From NCBI GenBank assembly GCA_964420995.1, contig CAYQUX010000002.1, forward strand, positions 62,001-126,000: DNA of 64,000 bases. The letters run 5' to 3'. The number at the start of each line of letters is the position of its first letter. Within the stretch, counting starts at the first letter, position 1. This document shows positions 50,279 to 59,824 of this stretch, piece after piece. Source of the DNA: Leptolinea sp964420995 (GTDB lineage: Bacteria; Chloroflexota; Anaerolineae; Anaerolineales; Anaerolineaceae). Under the pieces are notes generated by a model. That model was not told the DNA's origin. It saw only the letters and a list, made by a program, of their open reading frames with translations, and did no database searches. The position numbers and the translations under genes are program-made.

Positions 50279-52471
50279 ATGGTAATGCAGCCCGGCACTG
50301 TTTTGAATAATCGCTACCGAATCATCTCTGTTCTTGGTCAGGGAGGAATGGGGGCTGTGTATCGCGCTGTAGACGAGCGCCTGGGAAGTCCGGTGGCAGT
50401 CAAAGAAAACTTGAATCTGGCAGATGAATTTGCCCGCCAGTTTAAGCGTGAAGCTGTCACGCTTGCCAGCCTTCGGCACCCGGCCCTACCGAGGGTGGCA
50501 GATTATTTTGCGTATCCACGCCAGGGGCAATATCTGGTCATGGATTACATCGAAGGGGAAGATTTACGGCAGCGCATTGAACGGGCGGAACAACTGCCAG
50601 ACCGCGATGTGGTTCTCATCGGTGAAGCGGTATGTGACGCGTTAACCTATCTGCATACCCGTATTCCACCGGTGATTCATAGAGACATCAAACCGGGGAA
50701 CATCAAGATCACCCCGACACAGAAGGTCTTCCTGGTGGATTTTGGTCTGGTAAAGCAGGATTATGCCGACCAGGCAACCACCACGGGCGCTCGTGCCATG
50801 ACCCCGGGTTATTCACCACCCGAACAATATGGCACCGCCCGTACCGACGCCAGAACTGATATCTATTCACTATCTGCCACACTGTACGCTGCCCTTACTG
50901 GTGCCATTCCAGAAGATAGCATCACCCGGGCAACGCGCAATATACCTTTGACTCCCATCCCCACGTTTGTCCCGCATTGCAACAAACGACTGGCCGTAGT
51001 CATTGAAAAAGGATTGGAGCTAAATCCGGCAGACCGGTATCAAACAGCGGCTGAATTCCGTGCCGCCTTGCTGGCTTCACTGGAATTGACCACCAGCTTC
51101 ATGACGCCTCCTATGATCTCCGCACCGCCGCCAGATGCCGTGGATAGCATTCCCTTCAGCCAGGATCTGGATGAGATCTATTCTCCAATGGAAAAAGATC
51201 TGATCCAGACTCCTCCTCCACCGCCGCCGGTAGAACCTCCCCCATCCAAACCCGCCCTGCCTCCTGCCTCTCGTCCTAAACCCGCGGAAAGAAAAGCAAA
51301 AACCAGGGTGTTCCTCGTATCCGTTGTATTGTTATGTCTCATTGTTCTTGGTTCCTTTTTTGTCCCCTGGAGTAACCTTCCATCATTTGTGAAACCTACC
51401 GAAACCATGGTTGCCCAGGCAAAAACCACGGTGCCGCCAACAGCAATGAAAACCCGGACACCCTCCCTTACGGCGACCACGGCAGAAAAAACCACGGAAC
51501 CCTCCGCAATTCCATCCCAAACGCCTACCCGCCTGGTACCCACAGAAGTGGCCATCATTATTACCAGCCCGACCGCCGCGGCACAGGAAGTGCTGCTTGG
51601 TGGCAGCGGTTCGATCGCCTTTTCCTCAGAACGAACCGGTAATTTCCAGATATGGTTGATGAATGTTGACGGTAGCAATCAACGTCAAATCACCGGGATG
51701 GCCGATGGAGCCTGTCAACCAGCCTGGTCTCCAGATGGGCGCCAACTGGCCTTCATTTCTCCCTGTAAAGGGCGAAAAGAGATTTACCAGTACGCGAAGA
51801 TCTATCTATCTGATTCAGAAGGTAAGGATATTCGTTCACTGCCTGTCCCATTAAATTCGGCGGGAGATTTCAATCCAACCTGGTCGCCGGATGGGAAGTC
51901 CATTGTGTTCGCTTCCCTGCGGGCTGACAGTAAATCACACCTCTTCCTGTATTCGTTTGAAGATTCTTCACTTAAGCAAATAACCAGTGCGGCTTTCGGA
52001 GATATTCAACCAGCCTGGTCTCCCAGCGGATTGCAGCTCGCTTTTGTCCGCCAATTTCCCAATTCACAAATCTGGGTGACCGATCTTATTGGCAATCAGC
52101 AATTCCAGCACAGTCCGCCCGGAGCCGTCAAAAATTACTGGCCTGAATGGAGCACGGATGGCTCAACAATTTTCTATTCGCAAATGAGTTCCGATGCTGT
52201 TGTAGGTTATCTTGTCGGGTTGTCCTATGAAAACAGAGGGAAAAACCTGGAGTTCCGCATCCCTCCGCTTGGTGCTACCGATATTGGACCGGTTGTGGAA
52301 CCCGCTATCTCACCAGATGGGAAGTGGTTCAGCTTTGAAGGCTGGCCTGATGGCAGCAATCATGACATCTATGTGGTCTCAGCGGATGGATCGAAACGAT
52401 TGCGATTGACAACCGATAAAGAACGAGATTTTGGCCCAGCCTGGAAACCATCAGGAATTCCGCCTACATGA
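50279..52471 (+). CDS. Transmembrane Ser/Thr protein kinase with TolB-like propeller
   Basis: A PASTA-less PknB-type receptor of 730 residues. The kinase domain (about 12-270) is complete: GQGGMGAVY (P-loop), Lys42, Glu58, HRDIKPGN (134-141), DFG (154-156) and PPEQYG (activation-loop end). A Pro-rich segment (310-340) precedes one membrane helix (343-363), a Thr/Pro linker and an extracytoplasmic PD40/TolB propeller (about 440-725: QPAWSPDGRQLAF, FNPTWSPDGKSIVF). It probably senses an outer ligand and phosphorylates cytoplasmic proteins. Start at ATG 50279 or 50285. The stop overlaps the second kinase gene. Confidence 0.9.
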   Translation: MVMQPGTVLNNRYRIISVLGQGGMGAVYRAVDERLGSPVAVKENLNLADEFARQFKREAVTLASLRHPALPRVADYFAYPRQGQYLVMDYIEGEDLRQRIERAEQLPDRDVVLIGEAVCDALTYLHTRIPPVIHRDIKPGNIKITPTQKVFLVDFGLVKQDYADQATTTGARAMTPGYSPPEQYGTARTDARTDIYSLSATLYAALTGAIPEDSITRATRNIPLTPIPTFVPHCNKRLAVVIEKGLELNPADRYQTAAEFRAALLASLELTTSFMTPPMISAPPPDAVDSIPFSQDLDEIYSPMEKDLIQTPPPPPPVEPPPSKPALPPASRPKPAERKAKTRVFLVSVVLLCLIVLGSFFVPWSNLPSFVKPTETMVAQAKTTVPPTAMKTRTPSLTATTAEKTTEPSAIPSQTPTRLVPTEVAIIITSPTAAAQEVLLGGSGSIAFSSERTGNFQIWLMNVDGSNQRQITGMADGACQPAWSPDGRQLAFISPCKGRKEIYQYAKIYLSDSEGKDIRSLPVPLNSAGDFNPTWSPDGKSIVFASLRADSKSHLFLYSFEDSSLKQITSAAFGDIQPAWSPSGLQLAFVRQFPNSQIWVTDLIGNQQFQHSPPGAVKNYWPEWSTDGSTIFYSQMSSDAVVGYLVGLSYENRGKNLEFRIPPLGATDIGPVVEPAISPDGKWFSFEGWPDGSNHDIYVVSADGSKRLRLTTDKERDFGPAWKPSGIPPT

Positions 52472-54426
52472 CATTGCAGATCGGCGAGATCATCAAAGAA
52501 CGCTACCGTGTTCTTCAAATGCTTGCCAGTGGTGGAATGGGTATCGTTTACCGGGCAAAAGATGAGAGCCTGGGCGTGGATGTCGCCTTAAAAGTTGCCA
52601 TACCGGGTAAGATTTCAGCGGCCCACATGCAGAAAAACGCGACAATACTGGCCGGATTACATCATCCGGGCATACCCAGGATTACCGACACGTTCGAATT
52701 GGACGATGGGACCCAGGTTCTTGTCATGGATTTTGTACCCGGGGAAGACCTGAAAAAGAAAGTCGAGACGTTCGGGCCGGTAAAAGCAGGGGAAGCCATC
52801 AAGATCATCACCGAAATCGGCAATGCATTACAGTACATGCACAAACAGGAGCCGCCGGTTATTCATCTGGATGTAAAACCGGGCAACATCCGAATAAAAC
52901 CTGACGGCAAGGCCATGCTGATCGATTTTGATCTGGCTGCCACCGTTCAGGATAATCTAGCACAACCCACCACTCATGAGCAGGGTCTTACGCCTGGGTT
53001 TGCCGCGCCCGAACAATATAACCGTATGGCCGATACCCGGTCTGACCAGTACGGGTTGGCTTCAACGCTTTTCTTTATATTAACCTCCACCATGCTGCCT
53101 GATGGGATCACACGCGCGTCAGGCAATGATCAGTTACCCGGGCAAGCGGCATCACGAATACCATTGGATATTCTCACCTGCCTGGAAAAAGCTCTTCGCA
53201 TCAATCCATCGGATCGTTATGTCGATATACAGGCATTTCTTGACTCGTTAACATCCATCATTAAGACTCAACCGGAGTTGTCTTCCATAACGACCCGCAA
53301 CCAGCGCCGCACCCAACCCCGATCACGAAAACAGTTGATAATTTCCGTGTTGGCAATTCTTACCGGTCTGATGGTGCTTGGCGTGGGAGGGTATTTGTTT
53401 CTTTTCAAACCTGCCACATTTGAACAGTCAACAATAATACCCGCGCCAACCGTGACTGTTACATTGATCAATACAACTGTTCTTCTGAAACCCACACGTC
53501 AAGAATCGACAATCCCTCCCACTCCATTACCAGAGGTCACGGCAATACCAGCCGTAATAGAACCAACGCCTCTTGGAGGTGGATCAGGGCTTTATGCGTA
53601 TGTTTCAGAAAAAACAGGAATTCCACAGGTATTTCTTGGTTCTTCAGATTCAATAATACAGGAACAGATAACGAATATACCCGAAGGCGCCTGTCAGCCG
53701 GATTGGTCACCGGATGGAACACAAATCGTGTATGTCTCACCCTGCCCGACAAAATCGCAGTTAACCGGCAGGAAGGAACCGTATGGCGGCGCCGGATTAT
53801 TTATCTACACCATTGAAAAAAAACAGGTTGTTCCCGTTCCATCGAAACCAGGCGGCGATTTCGATCCAGCCTGGTCACCCGATGGAAAGCGTATCGCCTT
53901 CACTTCTCTTCGTAATCAAACACCTCAGATCAATGTGTACGATCTGGATTCTGATACAACCCGGCAATTAACCACCACAACCTTTGCCAACCGCCAACCA
54001 GCCTGGTCTCCAGACGGTACGATGCTGGCCTTCACATCCGCGCGAACCGGAACCCAGCAGATCTGGTTTATGGCCGCGGATGGCAGCGGGCAAAGTGCCT
54101 TTTCACGTCAAAACAGTGGAGCCGCATTTACGGCAGACTGGTCACCAGATGGAAAAGACCTGGTATTTTCCCTGACCAATTCCATGCAGTTGGCTGCAAA
54201 ATCGACCAGTTCCGCCCGAACAGATGAGGTCATTCTAAATCCCCGCCTGACCTACGCCTACAATCCGGATTTCTCGCCGGATGGTCAATGGATTCTGTTT
54301 GACTCCAACATAGATGGAAATTTCCAGGTCTACCGGATTTCGATTAAGGGCAGCGGCGCAGAGTCATTGACCCCCGGGGATGAAAAAGCCTATCAACCAG
54401 TCTGGAAACCAGATGGGAATAACTAA
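52468..54426 (+). CDS. Second Ser/Thr kinase-TolB protein with degenerate kinase core
   Basis: A 652-residue paralogue of the upstream receptor with the same order: kinase domain (about 12-270), membrane helix (about 291-314) and TolB propeller (about 380-650, CQPDWSPDGTQIVY, FDPAWSPDGKRIAF). The VALK lysine (Lys42) and the catalytic-loop Asp and Asn (HLDVKPGN) remain, but the alpha-C Glu is Asn57, HRD reads HLD and DFG reads DFD. It may be a pseudokinase or a weakly active partner of the first kinase. Start overlaps the first kinase by 4 bp; its stop overlaps the convergent FemAB gene by 4 bp. Confidence 0.85.
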   Translation: MTLQIGEIIKERYRVLQMLASGGMGIVYRAKDESLGVDVALKVAIPGKISAAHMQKNATILAGLHHPGIPRITDTFELDDGTQVLVMDFVPGEDLKKKVETFGPVKAGEAIKIITEIGNALQYMHKQEPPVIHLDVKPGNIRIKPDGKAMLIDFDLAATVQDNLAQPTTHEQGLTPGFAAPEQYNRMADTRSDQYGLASTLFFILTSTMLPDGITRASGNDQLPGQAASRIPLDILTCLEKALRINPSDRYVDIQAFLDSLTSIIKTQPELSSITTRNQRRTQPRSRKQLIISVLAILTGLMVLGVGGYLFLFKPATFEQSTIIPAPTVTVTLINTTVLLKPTRQESTIPPTPLPEVTAIPAVIEPTPLGGGSGLYAYVSEKTGIPQVFLGSSDSIIQEQITNIPEGACQPDWSPDGTQIVYVSPCPTKSQLTGRKEPYGGAGLFIYTIEKKQVVPVPSKPGGDFDPAWSPDGKRIAFTSLRNQTPQINVYDLDSDTTRQLTTTTFANRQPAWSPDGTMLAFTSARTGTQQIWFMAADGSGQSAFSRQNSGAAFTADWSPDGKDLVFSLTNSMQLAAKSTSSARTDEVILNPRLTYAYNPDFSPDGQWILFDSNIDGNFQVYRISIKGSGAESLTPGDEKAYQPVWKPDGNN

Positions 54427-55493
54427 TTGGCCAGCATTTGCCGGTTTCTGACCCGGCTGCGTCTGCGTAAAATATTCAAAACCTTCGGCAGGATCACCGT
54501 ATAGATCTGGTAGGCCGTCTTTTGAATCGGGTAATCCCACGCGCCCATGGTTCGAATTACCTCCCCGCCAAATCCCTGTTTAAAACGAAAAACACCAGAA
54601 AGCGTGTCATCTTTTGTAAATTCATCCGGGGCGCCCCACATGTCATAAGTAGTCCGTCCCTGTGATTTGGCCAAAAGTATCCCTCGCCACTGTAACAGGT
54701 GGTTGGGCATTAATTCGCGGTGGCTTGAACTGGACATCCCGTAAAGATAATGCGCCTTTTCCCCAAAACCAACCATCCAGATCGCACCGACCAATTCATT
54801 CTCCACGCGAGCCTGAAGGCAGTTTGCCATCCGGCTTTCCGAAAGGATTGCCCAGACCCGCTGATAATACTCCCAGGGCCGGATGATAAAACCATCCCGT
54901 TCCGCAGTTTCAGCATAAAGCCGGTAAATGGACGGCCAAATTGATACATCGGCTTCACTGACATTTACACCTTTTTTTTCTGCCAACCGAATGTTATACC
55001 GAGTCTTCTGGTGCATGCGCATCAGTAATGCGTCTTCAGACGGTCTCAAATCTATTTCAACCGTGTTACGAAACTGTATCTGGTCGGAAGAAAAAATCCA
55101 GCCTTCTTTCCCCAGGTATTGCTGCACAGATAAGCCAATCTGGTCTGGAATATCTTCTGATGTGCCAGGAATACCCCGGCCGATCACCAGCGCGGGATCA
55201 ATTTTCAAGAATATCGCTCCGTGCTTCTTTGCTTCCACAATCAATTCTTTAAGAACCGATTGATACTGGTTCGGATCAGTCCAATCCAATAGCGGTCCTC
55301 TTGGAACATAGGCAACCGAAATGGGAAGACGGGATGCTTTTCGAAGAAGGAGTTGGGCGGCGGCATTCGGCCGTTCGTATTTTACAGCCCGCCAGCCTAC
55401 CGGCGCTTTAATCCTGGCCCACTCGTCTGATTGCAGAAAATTTGCCCCGGGTAATCCGCTTATTCTGTCATCCCAATTAACCAAATTTTCCAC
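54423..55493 (-). CDS. FemAB-like aminoacyl/peptidyl transferase (FemX family)
   Basis: A 356-residue GNAT-related enzyme. Fem-type proteins move an amino acid from tRNA to the lipid II stem peptide, though some family members act on other envelope targets. FLQSDEWARIKAPVGW, VAYVPRGPLLDW, MHQKTRYNIRLAEKKGV and YLYGMSSSSHRELMPNHLLQW are typical. The start is GTG at 55493, seven bases after GGGGGG. It follows a paralogue by 2 bases, and its stop overlaps that of the convergent kinase gene. Substrate unknown. Confidence 0.82.
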   Translation of the reverse strand: MENLVNWDDRISGLPGANFLQSDEWARIKAPVGWRAVKYERPNAAAQLLLRKASRLPISVAYVPRGPLLDWTDPNQYQSVLKELIVEAKKHGAIFLKIDPALVIGRGIPGTSEDIPDQIGLSVQQYLGKEGWIFSSDQIQFRNTVEIDLRPSEDALLMRMHQKTRYNIRLAEKKGVNVSEADVSIWPSIYRLYAETAERDGFIIRPWEYYQRVWAILSESRMANCLQARVENELVGAIWMVGFGEKAHYLYGMSSSSHRELMPNHLLQWRGILLAKSQGRTTYDMWGAPDEFTKDDTLSGVFRFKQGFGGEVIRTMGAWDYPIQKTAYQIYTVILPKVLNILRRRSRVRNRQMLAN

Positions 55494-55495
55494 GT

Positions 55496-56485
55496 CTACA
55501 CCCCCCGACTCTGATACATTCGCCGGCGGATAACACGATACAAAATTTGATGATAAACATAGTCATAACCCGAACAGGAACGCACAATACGCCCGCCAAA
55601 ACCCCGCTTAAAACGATAAACACCCCATAAACCGTCTGACCGGGATTCAAATTGGGCTTCCAGTTCTTCTTCGGGTGAGTCAGGGATTCCCCACAGATCA
55701 TATGACGTGCATCCCCGGGCAGCCGCCCATCGCATGGCTTCAAATTGCAAAAGGTAGGTCGGCATCCGCTGGCGCTCTTCATCGCCCGAAGCGCCATACA
55801 GGTAATACGCGTTCCCGCCCTGCGCGAAGACCATCAACATGGCCAGCGGCCGGTTTTTAAAATTGGCTGACAATAACGCCACCTGGTTATGAGTGGCAAA
55901 AATGGAGTAGGCTTTTTTGTAATACTCAAGGGTGTGCACACCAAACCCATCGCGCTCACCGGTGGCTCGCATTAAACGCTCAAAGGCATCAAAATCCTGA
56001 CTCTCGGTGACTTCGATATCTTTTTTTTCTGCCAGGCGTGTGTTGTAGCGAGTTTTTTGTTTCATCCTTGACAGCCAGTCCTCCGGACTACCTGTCAGGT
56101 CAATCAGAACCGTCTGCCGCGGTTGTATGGTATCGCCAACTTCAAGGAAACCCGGCAAACTCTTAATGAGAAATGGGTCAACAGGCTCTTCCTGATCCGG
56201 TTCAATGCGTAAAAACACCGCTTTTTTTTGCCGGCAAATAGTGTGAACTTCGGGCCAAAGGCTATCCCAGTCTGTACCGATAGGACCTTTGGGGACATAC
56301 CCGAGAGAAAAGCCCAGGGGCAATTTTCGGAAGAGAATCTGTGCCCCCGCCAATCCGGCAACCACACGGACAGGATTCCAACCAAATTGACTCTTCAGGT
56401 CTCCCCACATTGAGCTCTGAAGAAGATGCGCTTCAGGGTGACGCGCGAGAAATTCATCCCACTCCACCGCGTTTAAGATAGCCAT
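55496..56485 (-). CDS. FemAB-like aminoacyl/peptidyl transferase (FemX family)
   Basis: A 329-residue paralogue of the downstream gene with the same motifs: LLQSSMWGDLKSQFGW, LGYVPKGPIGTDW, MKQKTRYNTRLAEKKDI and YLYGASGDEERQRMPTYLLQF. Two such transferases in a row, following a CapD-type dehydratase, suggest that an amino acid or peptide is added to a cell-wall precursor or surface glycan. Its ATG overlaps the upstream stop by one base (TGATG). Confidence 0.82.
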   Translation of the reverse strand: MAILNAVEWDEFLARHPEAHLLQSSMWGDLKSQFGWNPVRVVAGLAGAQILFRKLPLGFSLGYVPKGPIGTDWDSLWPEVHTICRQKKAVFLRIEPDQEEPVDPFLIKSLPGFLEVGDTIQPRQTVLIDLTGSPEDWLSRMKQKTRYNTRLAEKKDIEVTESQDFDAFERLMRATGERDGFGVHTLEYYKKAYSIFATHNQVALLSANFKNRPLAMLMVFAQGGNAYYLYGASGDEERQRMPTYLLQFEAMRWAAARGCTSYDLWGIPDSPEEELEAQFESRSDGLWGVYRFKRGFGGRIVRSCSGYDYVYHQILYRVIRRRMYQSRGV

Positions 56486-58380
56486 CAGTCGATTGAGATC
56501 AACTCAGGCGGCGGCGTACTACGCACCGAAGCGCCGGGGATCAAATTATCCATCATTTCCAGAACGGTTTCAGCTTCACCACCGCGCGCCAGATGAATTA
56601 TTTCATTGATGGATTTACCTAATTCGCCTCCCTGAAGGTCATCCTTGCCATCAACTTTATAAATATCGGGGTGAAGTGTTTTCGCGAACGCGTTTCCGCT
56701 ATCCCAGAGATCTTCGCTCAATTTTTCACCGGGTCGAATACCGGTAAATATGATCTCAATATCGCGACCGGGTTCCAGACCGGATAGACGGATCAAATCT
56801 TCGGCCAGATCGAGAATCTTGACCTGTTCCCCCATATTGAGCACATACGTCTCTCCACCCATACCCATGGAAGCCGCCTGTAAAACCAGGTTGACAGCCT
56901 CCGGTATGGTCATAAAGTATCGCTTCATATCCGGATGCGTGATGGTAACCGGACCACCCCGCGCGATCTGACGTTTGAAGAGAGGCACCACGCTTCCCCG
57001 ACTACCCAGAACATTTCCGAAACGTACCACACAGAAATCGCGCTTGTATTGTTCGGCGGCATCCAGAACTGTCATCTCCGCAAGTCGCTTCGTGGCACCC
57101 ATCACATTGGCCGGTCGTATCGCCTTATCAGTTGAAATCATCACCAGGCGTTCCACGTCGAATTTCACGGCAGTCTGAACCAGATTCCGTGTTCCCTCAA
57201 TATTGTTGGTTACCGCTTCTTCAATGTTGGTTTCCATAAGCGGAACATGTTTATGAGCCGCCGCGTGAAACACAACCTGTGGATGAAATCTGCTGAAAAC
57301 GCTTTCCATGCGCTCTTTGTCACGAATGTCAGCAATGACCGGATTCAAGGTCAGGGAGGGAAACCGGTCCTTTAATTCAAGGTATGCCTCAAAAATGCTG
57401 TTTTCACCATGGCCCAGGAGAATAAGTTCAGATGGATTCCAGCGGGCGATTTGCCGGCAAAGTTCAGAGCCGATTGACCCTCCGGCACCGGTCACAAGAA
57501 CAACCCGATTATTTATCGACTTTCCGACCAGTTCATCCATGGTGCGGGTTGGTTCCCGTCGTAAGAGGTCGGTGATATCCACCTCGCGTAGGCGATTGAC
57601 GTTGACCTTCCCCCCGATTAGTTCATAAATACCGGGCATGGTGCGGAAGTGTACCGCCTTCAATCGGCACACATCTGTAACCATACGAATAACCTTGCCC
57701 GGAGCTGATGGAATGGCAATAATGACCTCATCCACCCGGCGGTTATCCAGTACCTTTGCCAGATCGGTTATTTTTCCAATAACCGGAATGCCGTAAATCT
57801 GTTGTTTGAATTTGATCGGATTATCATCCAGAAATCCAATGGGAATCAAACTTAGCTGGGGGTTTTTTTGGAGCTCGCGAACCACCAGCGCGCCAGCATC
57901 GCCCGCTCCAATGATCAAAGCCTTCCTACTCTTCCCATCCGGAGACCCCACCGTTTGTTGTGTGAAACTTTCAGACAAGAGACGGATGGTAAACCGCAGG
58001 CCTCCCACTAGAAAGAGGGATACGAGCCAGTCTATGATTAATACGGACCGGGGAAAGCCAGAAAAAATACCCAGGTTGAAGAAACTTACCATCACCGCGG
58101 AAAGCATCACGGATGCCGCCGAGACTGCGGCGATGATCAGCTTAAGTTCCTGAACGGATGCATAAATCCACATTCGGCGGTAGAGGCGAAAGTAATAATA
58201 AACCAATGGTTTGATGATCAACGCCGAACCAATCATCCAATAAGCGGATGGCGAGTAAAAGGTGAAAGCCGCTCCCAATTCAAGGCGAAGCACATAGCTC
58301 CCCAGGACAGAAACAACCACCAGGATAAGATCGGCCAAAAGAACATAGCGGTTGCGAATATTGGGACGAGATTTCATCAT
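56485..58380 (-). CDS. Membrane-bound UDP-sugar 4,6-dehydratase, CapD/WbpM-like
   Basis: A 631-residue enzyme with four N-terminal membrane helices, a Rossmann-like middle domain (ALIIGAGDAGALVV) and a catalytic short-chain dehydrogenase domain from about 285 (VLVTGAGGSIGSELCRQI). MISTDKAIRPANVMGATKR contains the Ser-Met-Lys triad of inverting 4,6-dehydratases (Tyr replaced by Met). It makes a 6-deoxy-4-keto sugar, the first step to N-acetyl-fucosamine or bacillosamine. It overlaps the upstream polyprenyl transferase by 4 bp. Confidence 0.92.
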   Translation of the reverse strand: MMKSRPNIRNRYVLLADLILVVVSVLGSYVLRLELGAAFTFYSPSAYWMIGSALIIKPLVYYYFRLYRRMWIYASVQELKLIIAAVSAASVMLSAVMVSFFNLGIFSGFPRSVLIIDWLVSLFLVGGLRFTIRLLSESFTQQTVGSPDGKSRKALIIGAGDAGALVVRELQKNPQLSLIPIGFLDDNPIKFKQQIYGIPVIGKITDLAKVLDNRRVDEVIIAIPSAPGKVIRMVTDVCRLKAVHFRTMPGIYELIGGKVNVNRLREVDITDLLRREPTRTMDELVGKSINNRVVLVTGAGGSIGSELCRQIARWNPSELILLGHGENSIFEAYLELKDRFPSLTLNPVIADIRDKERMESVFSRFHPQVVFHAAAHKHVPLMETNIEEAVTNNIEGTRNLVQTAVKFDVERLVMISTDKAIRPANVMGATKRLAEMTVLDAAEQYKRDFCVVRFGNVLGSRGSVVPLFKRQIARGGPVTITHPDMKRYFMTIPEAVNLVLQAASMGMGGETYVLNMGEQVKILDLAEDLIRLSGLEPGRDIEIIFTGIRPGEKLSEDLWDSGNAFAKTLHPDIYKVDGKDDLQGGELGKSINEIIHLARGGEAETVLEMMDNLIPGASVRSTPPPELISID

Positions 58381-59801
58381 AGACCTTTTAGTCCAAAGAC
58401 AGCGCCGATAGTGCGCATGATTATGTTGATATCCAGAAACAGGTTGCGGTGCTTAATGTAATAAAGGTCGTATTCCAGCTTGGTTATGGTCTGTTCAATG
58501 GTTGATGCGTACCCGTAGTTCACCTGGGCCCATCCGGTTATCCCCGGTGCCACAAATAACCGCGCCCGGTAAAACGGGATCTTTTCCTGCAATGTATCCA
58601 CCAGTTCAGGGCGTTCCGCCCGCGGGCCGACGAGGCTCATGGTGCCCAGCAAAACGCTCAAAAATTGGGGCAGTTCATCGAGATGAGATTTTCGCAAGAA
58701 ACGGCCCACCCGGGTAACCCGGTCGTCATTTTCGACAGCCATACGGGCTTTACCATCCTTTTCCGCGTCCTGCCGCATGGTGCGGAATTTTGTGATGCGG
58801 TACACCTGCCCATTCTTACCCAGACGATCCTGTGAGAAAAACACCGGTCTTCCGGTTTCAAGCAGAATGGAAAGGGAAATGAGCGGCGTAAAAAATATCA
58901 ACAGTAATGTTCCAACCAGCCCGCCGAAAATGTCCATCAATTTTTTTGCCAGCAAATAAAAACCACCTGTATGCGCCTGGTCAACAAATGACCGCAATAT
59001 CCAGTCTGATTGCAGCAGCATGATGGGAACTCTGCCCAGTGTATCCTCGTAGACGATGGGCATGGTAGTGATCTCAACACCTTTTTCTTCCGCCTTTAGA
59101 AGGTTTTGAAAAAGCGTCTGGTTCATCTCGCCAGTAATTGCAAAGATCACGTCTGAAATATTCTCTTCTTCGAGCAATGAAGGCAAGTCATTGCCATTTC
59201 CCAAAACTTTGATATTGTCAAAAGCCTTGCCAATTTTTTCCGGGTCGTCATCCACAAAACCAATGATATGAAACGGCAATGGTTTCACGGTATACAGAGA
59301 TTTGACCAGATTAGTGCCCGCGCGACCCGCTCCGACTATTACCACCCGGCGTAGAAATTCCTGGGCAGTAAAAATTTTAATATATAACAGACGCCACAGG
59401 ACCGTTAATAAGGATGTGGCAATGATGAATGCGGCTACACCGGTACGCGGCAAGGAATTTGGCTCACTGATAAAGAAAACGCCGAAATACAAAATAAAAC
59501 TGATTCCTGCCGCTATGGCAATCCCCCGGATTGTCTCATTCACCCGGCTTGAACGGCGGATGTCGTATAACTCCAGGATTAATAACCACCAGATAAACGG
59601 AAGCAGATAAAACCAGAATGCCGGACGTTCAGTCAGAAATTCCCACGAAAAATTCAACCACTGATCACGTTGGGACCAGAAGTAGAGGGAAATCATCAAT
59701 CCGATCCAGGCGACCAGAAGATCTCCAATGGTAAGAATGATTCGACGTTCTGTGGCTCGAAGCCGCCAGCTTAGCGGACGAACAGGTTTGGTAGTATTCA
59801 T
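58377..59801 (-). CDS. Polyprenyl glycosylphosphotransferase (exopolysaccharide initiation)
   Basis: A 474-residue WbaP/WcaJ-type enzyme that moves sugar-1-phosphate to undecaprenyl phosphate, the first step of repeat-unit synthesis. Four or five N-terminal membrane helices, a Rossmann-like domain (VVIVGAGRAGTNLVK) and the C-terminal catalytic domain with DRLGKNGQVYRITKFRTMR and LDELPQFLSVLLGTMSLVGPRAE. I place the start at ATG 59801 (474 residues); the longer frame overlaps the GT2 gene. The gap to GT2 is 23 bases. Confidence 0.92.
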   Translation of the reverse strand: MNTTKPVRPLSWRLRATERRIILTIGDLLVAWIGLMISLYFWSQRDQWLNFSWEFLTERPAFWFYLLPFIWWLLILELYDIRRSSRVNETIRGIAIAAGISFILYFGVFFISEPNSLPRTGVAAFIIATSLLTVLWRLLYIKIFTAQEFLRRVVIVGAGRAGTNLVKSLYTVKPLPFHIIGFVDDDPEKIGKAFDNIKVLGNGNDLPSLLEEENISDVIFAITGEMNQTLFQNLLKAEEKGVEITTMPIVYEDTLGRVPIMLLQSDWILRSFVDQAHTGGFYLLAKKLMDIFGGLVGTLLLIFFTPLISLSILLETGRPVFFSQDRLGKNGQVYRITKFRTMRQDAEKDGKARMAVENDDRVTRVGRFLRKSHLDELPQFLSVLLGTMSLVGPRAERPELVDTLQEKIPFYRARLFVAPGITGWAQVNYGYASTIEQTITKLEYDLYYIKHRNLFLDINIIMRTIGAVFGLKGL

Positions 59802-59824
59802 TCGTAGATCGGACGTTTGCTTTC

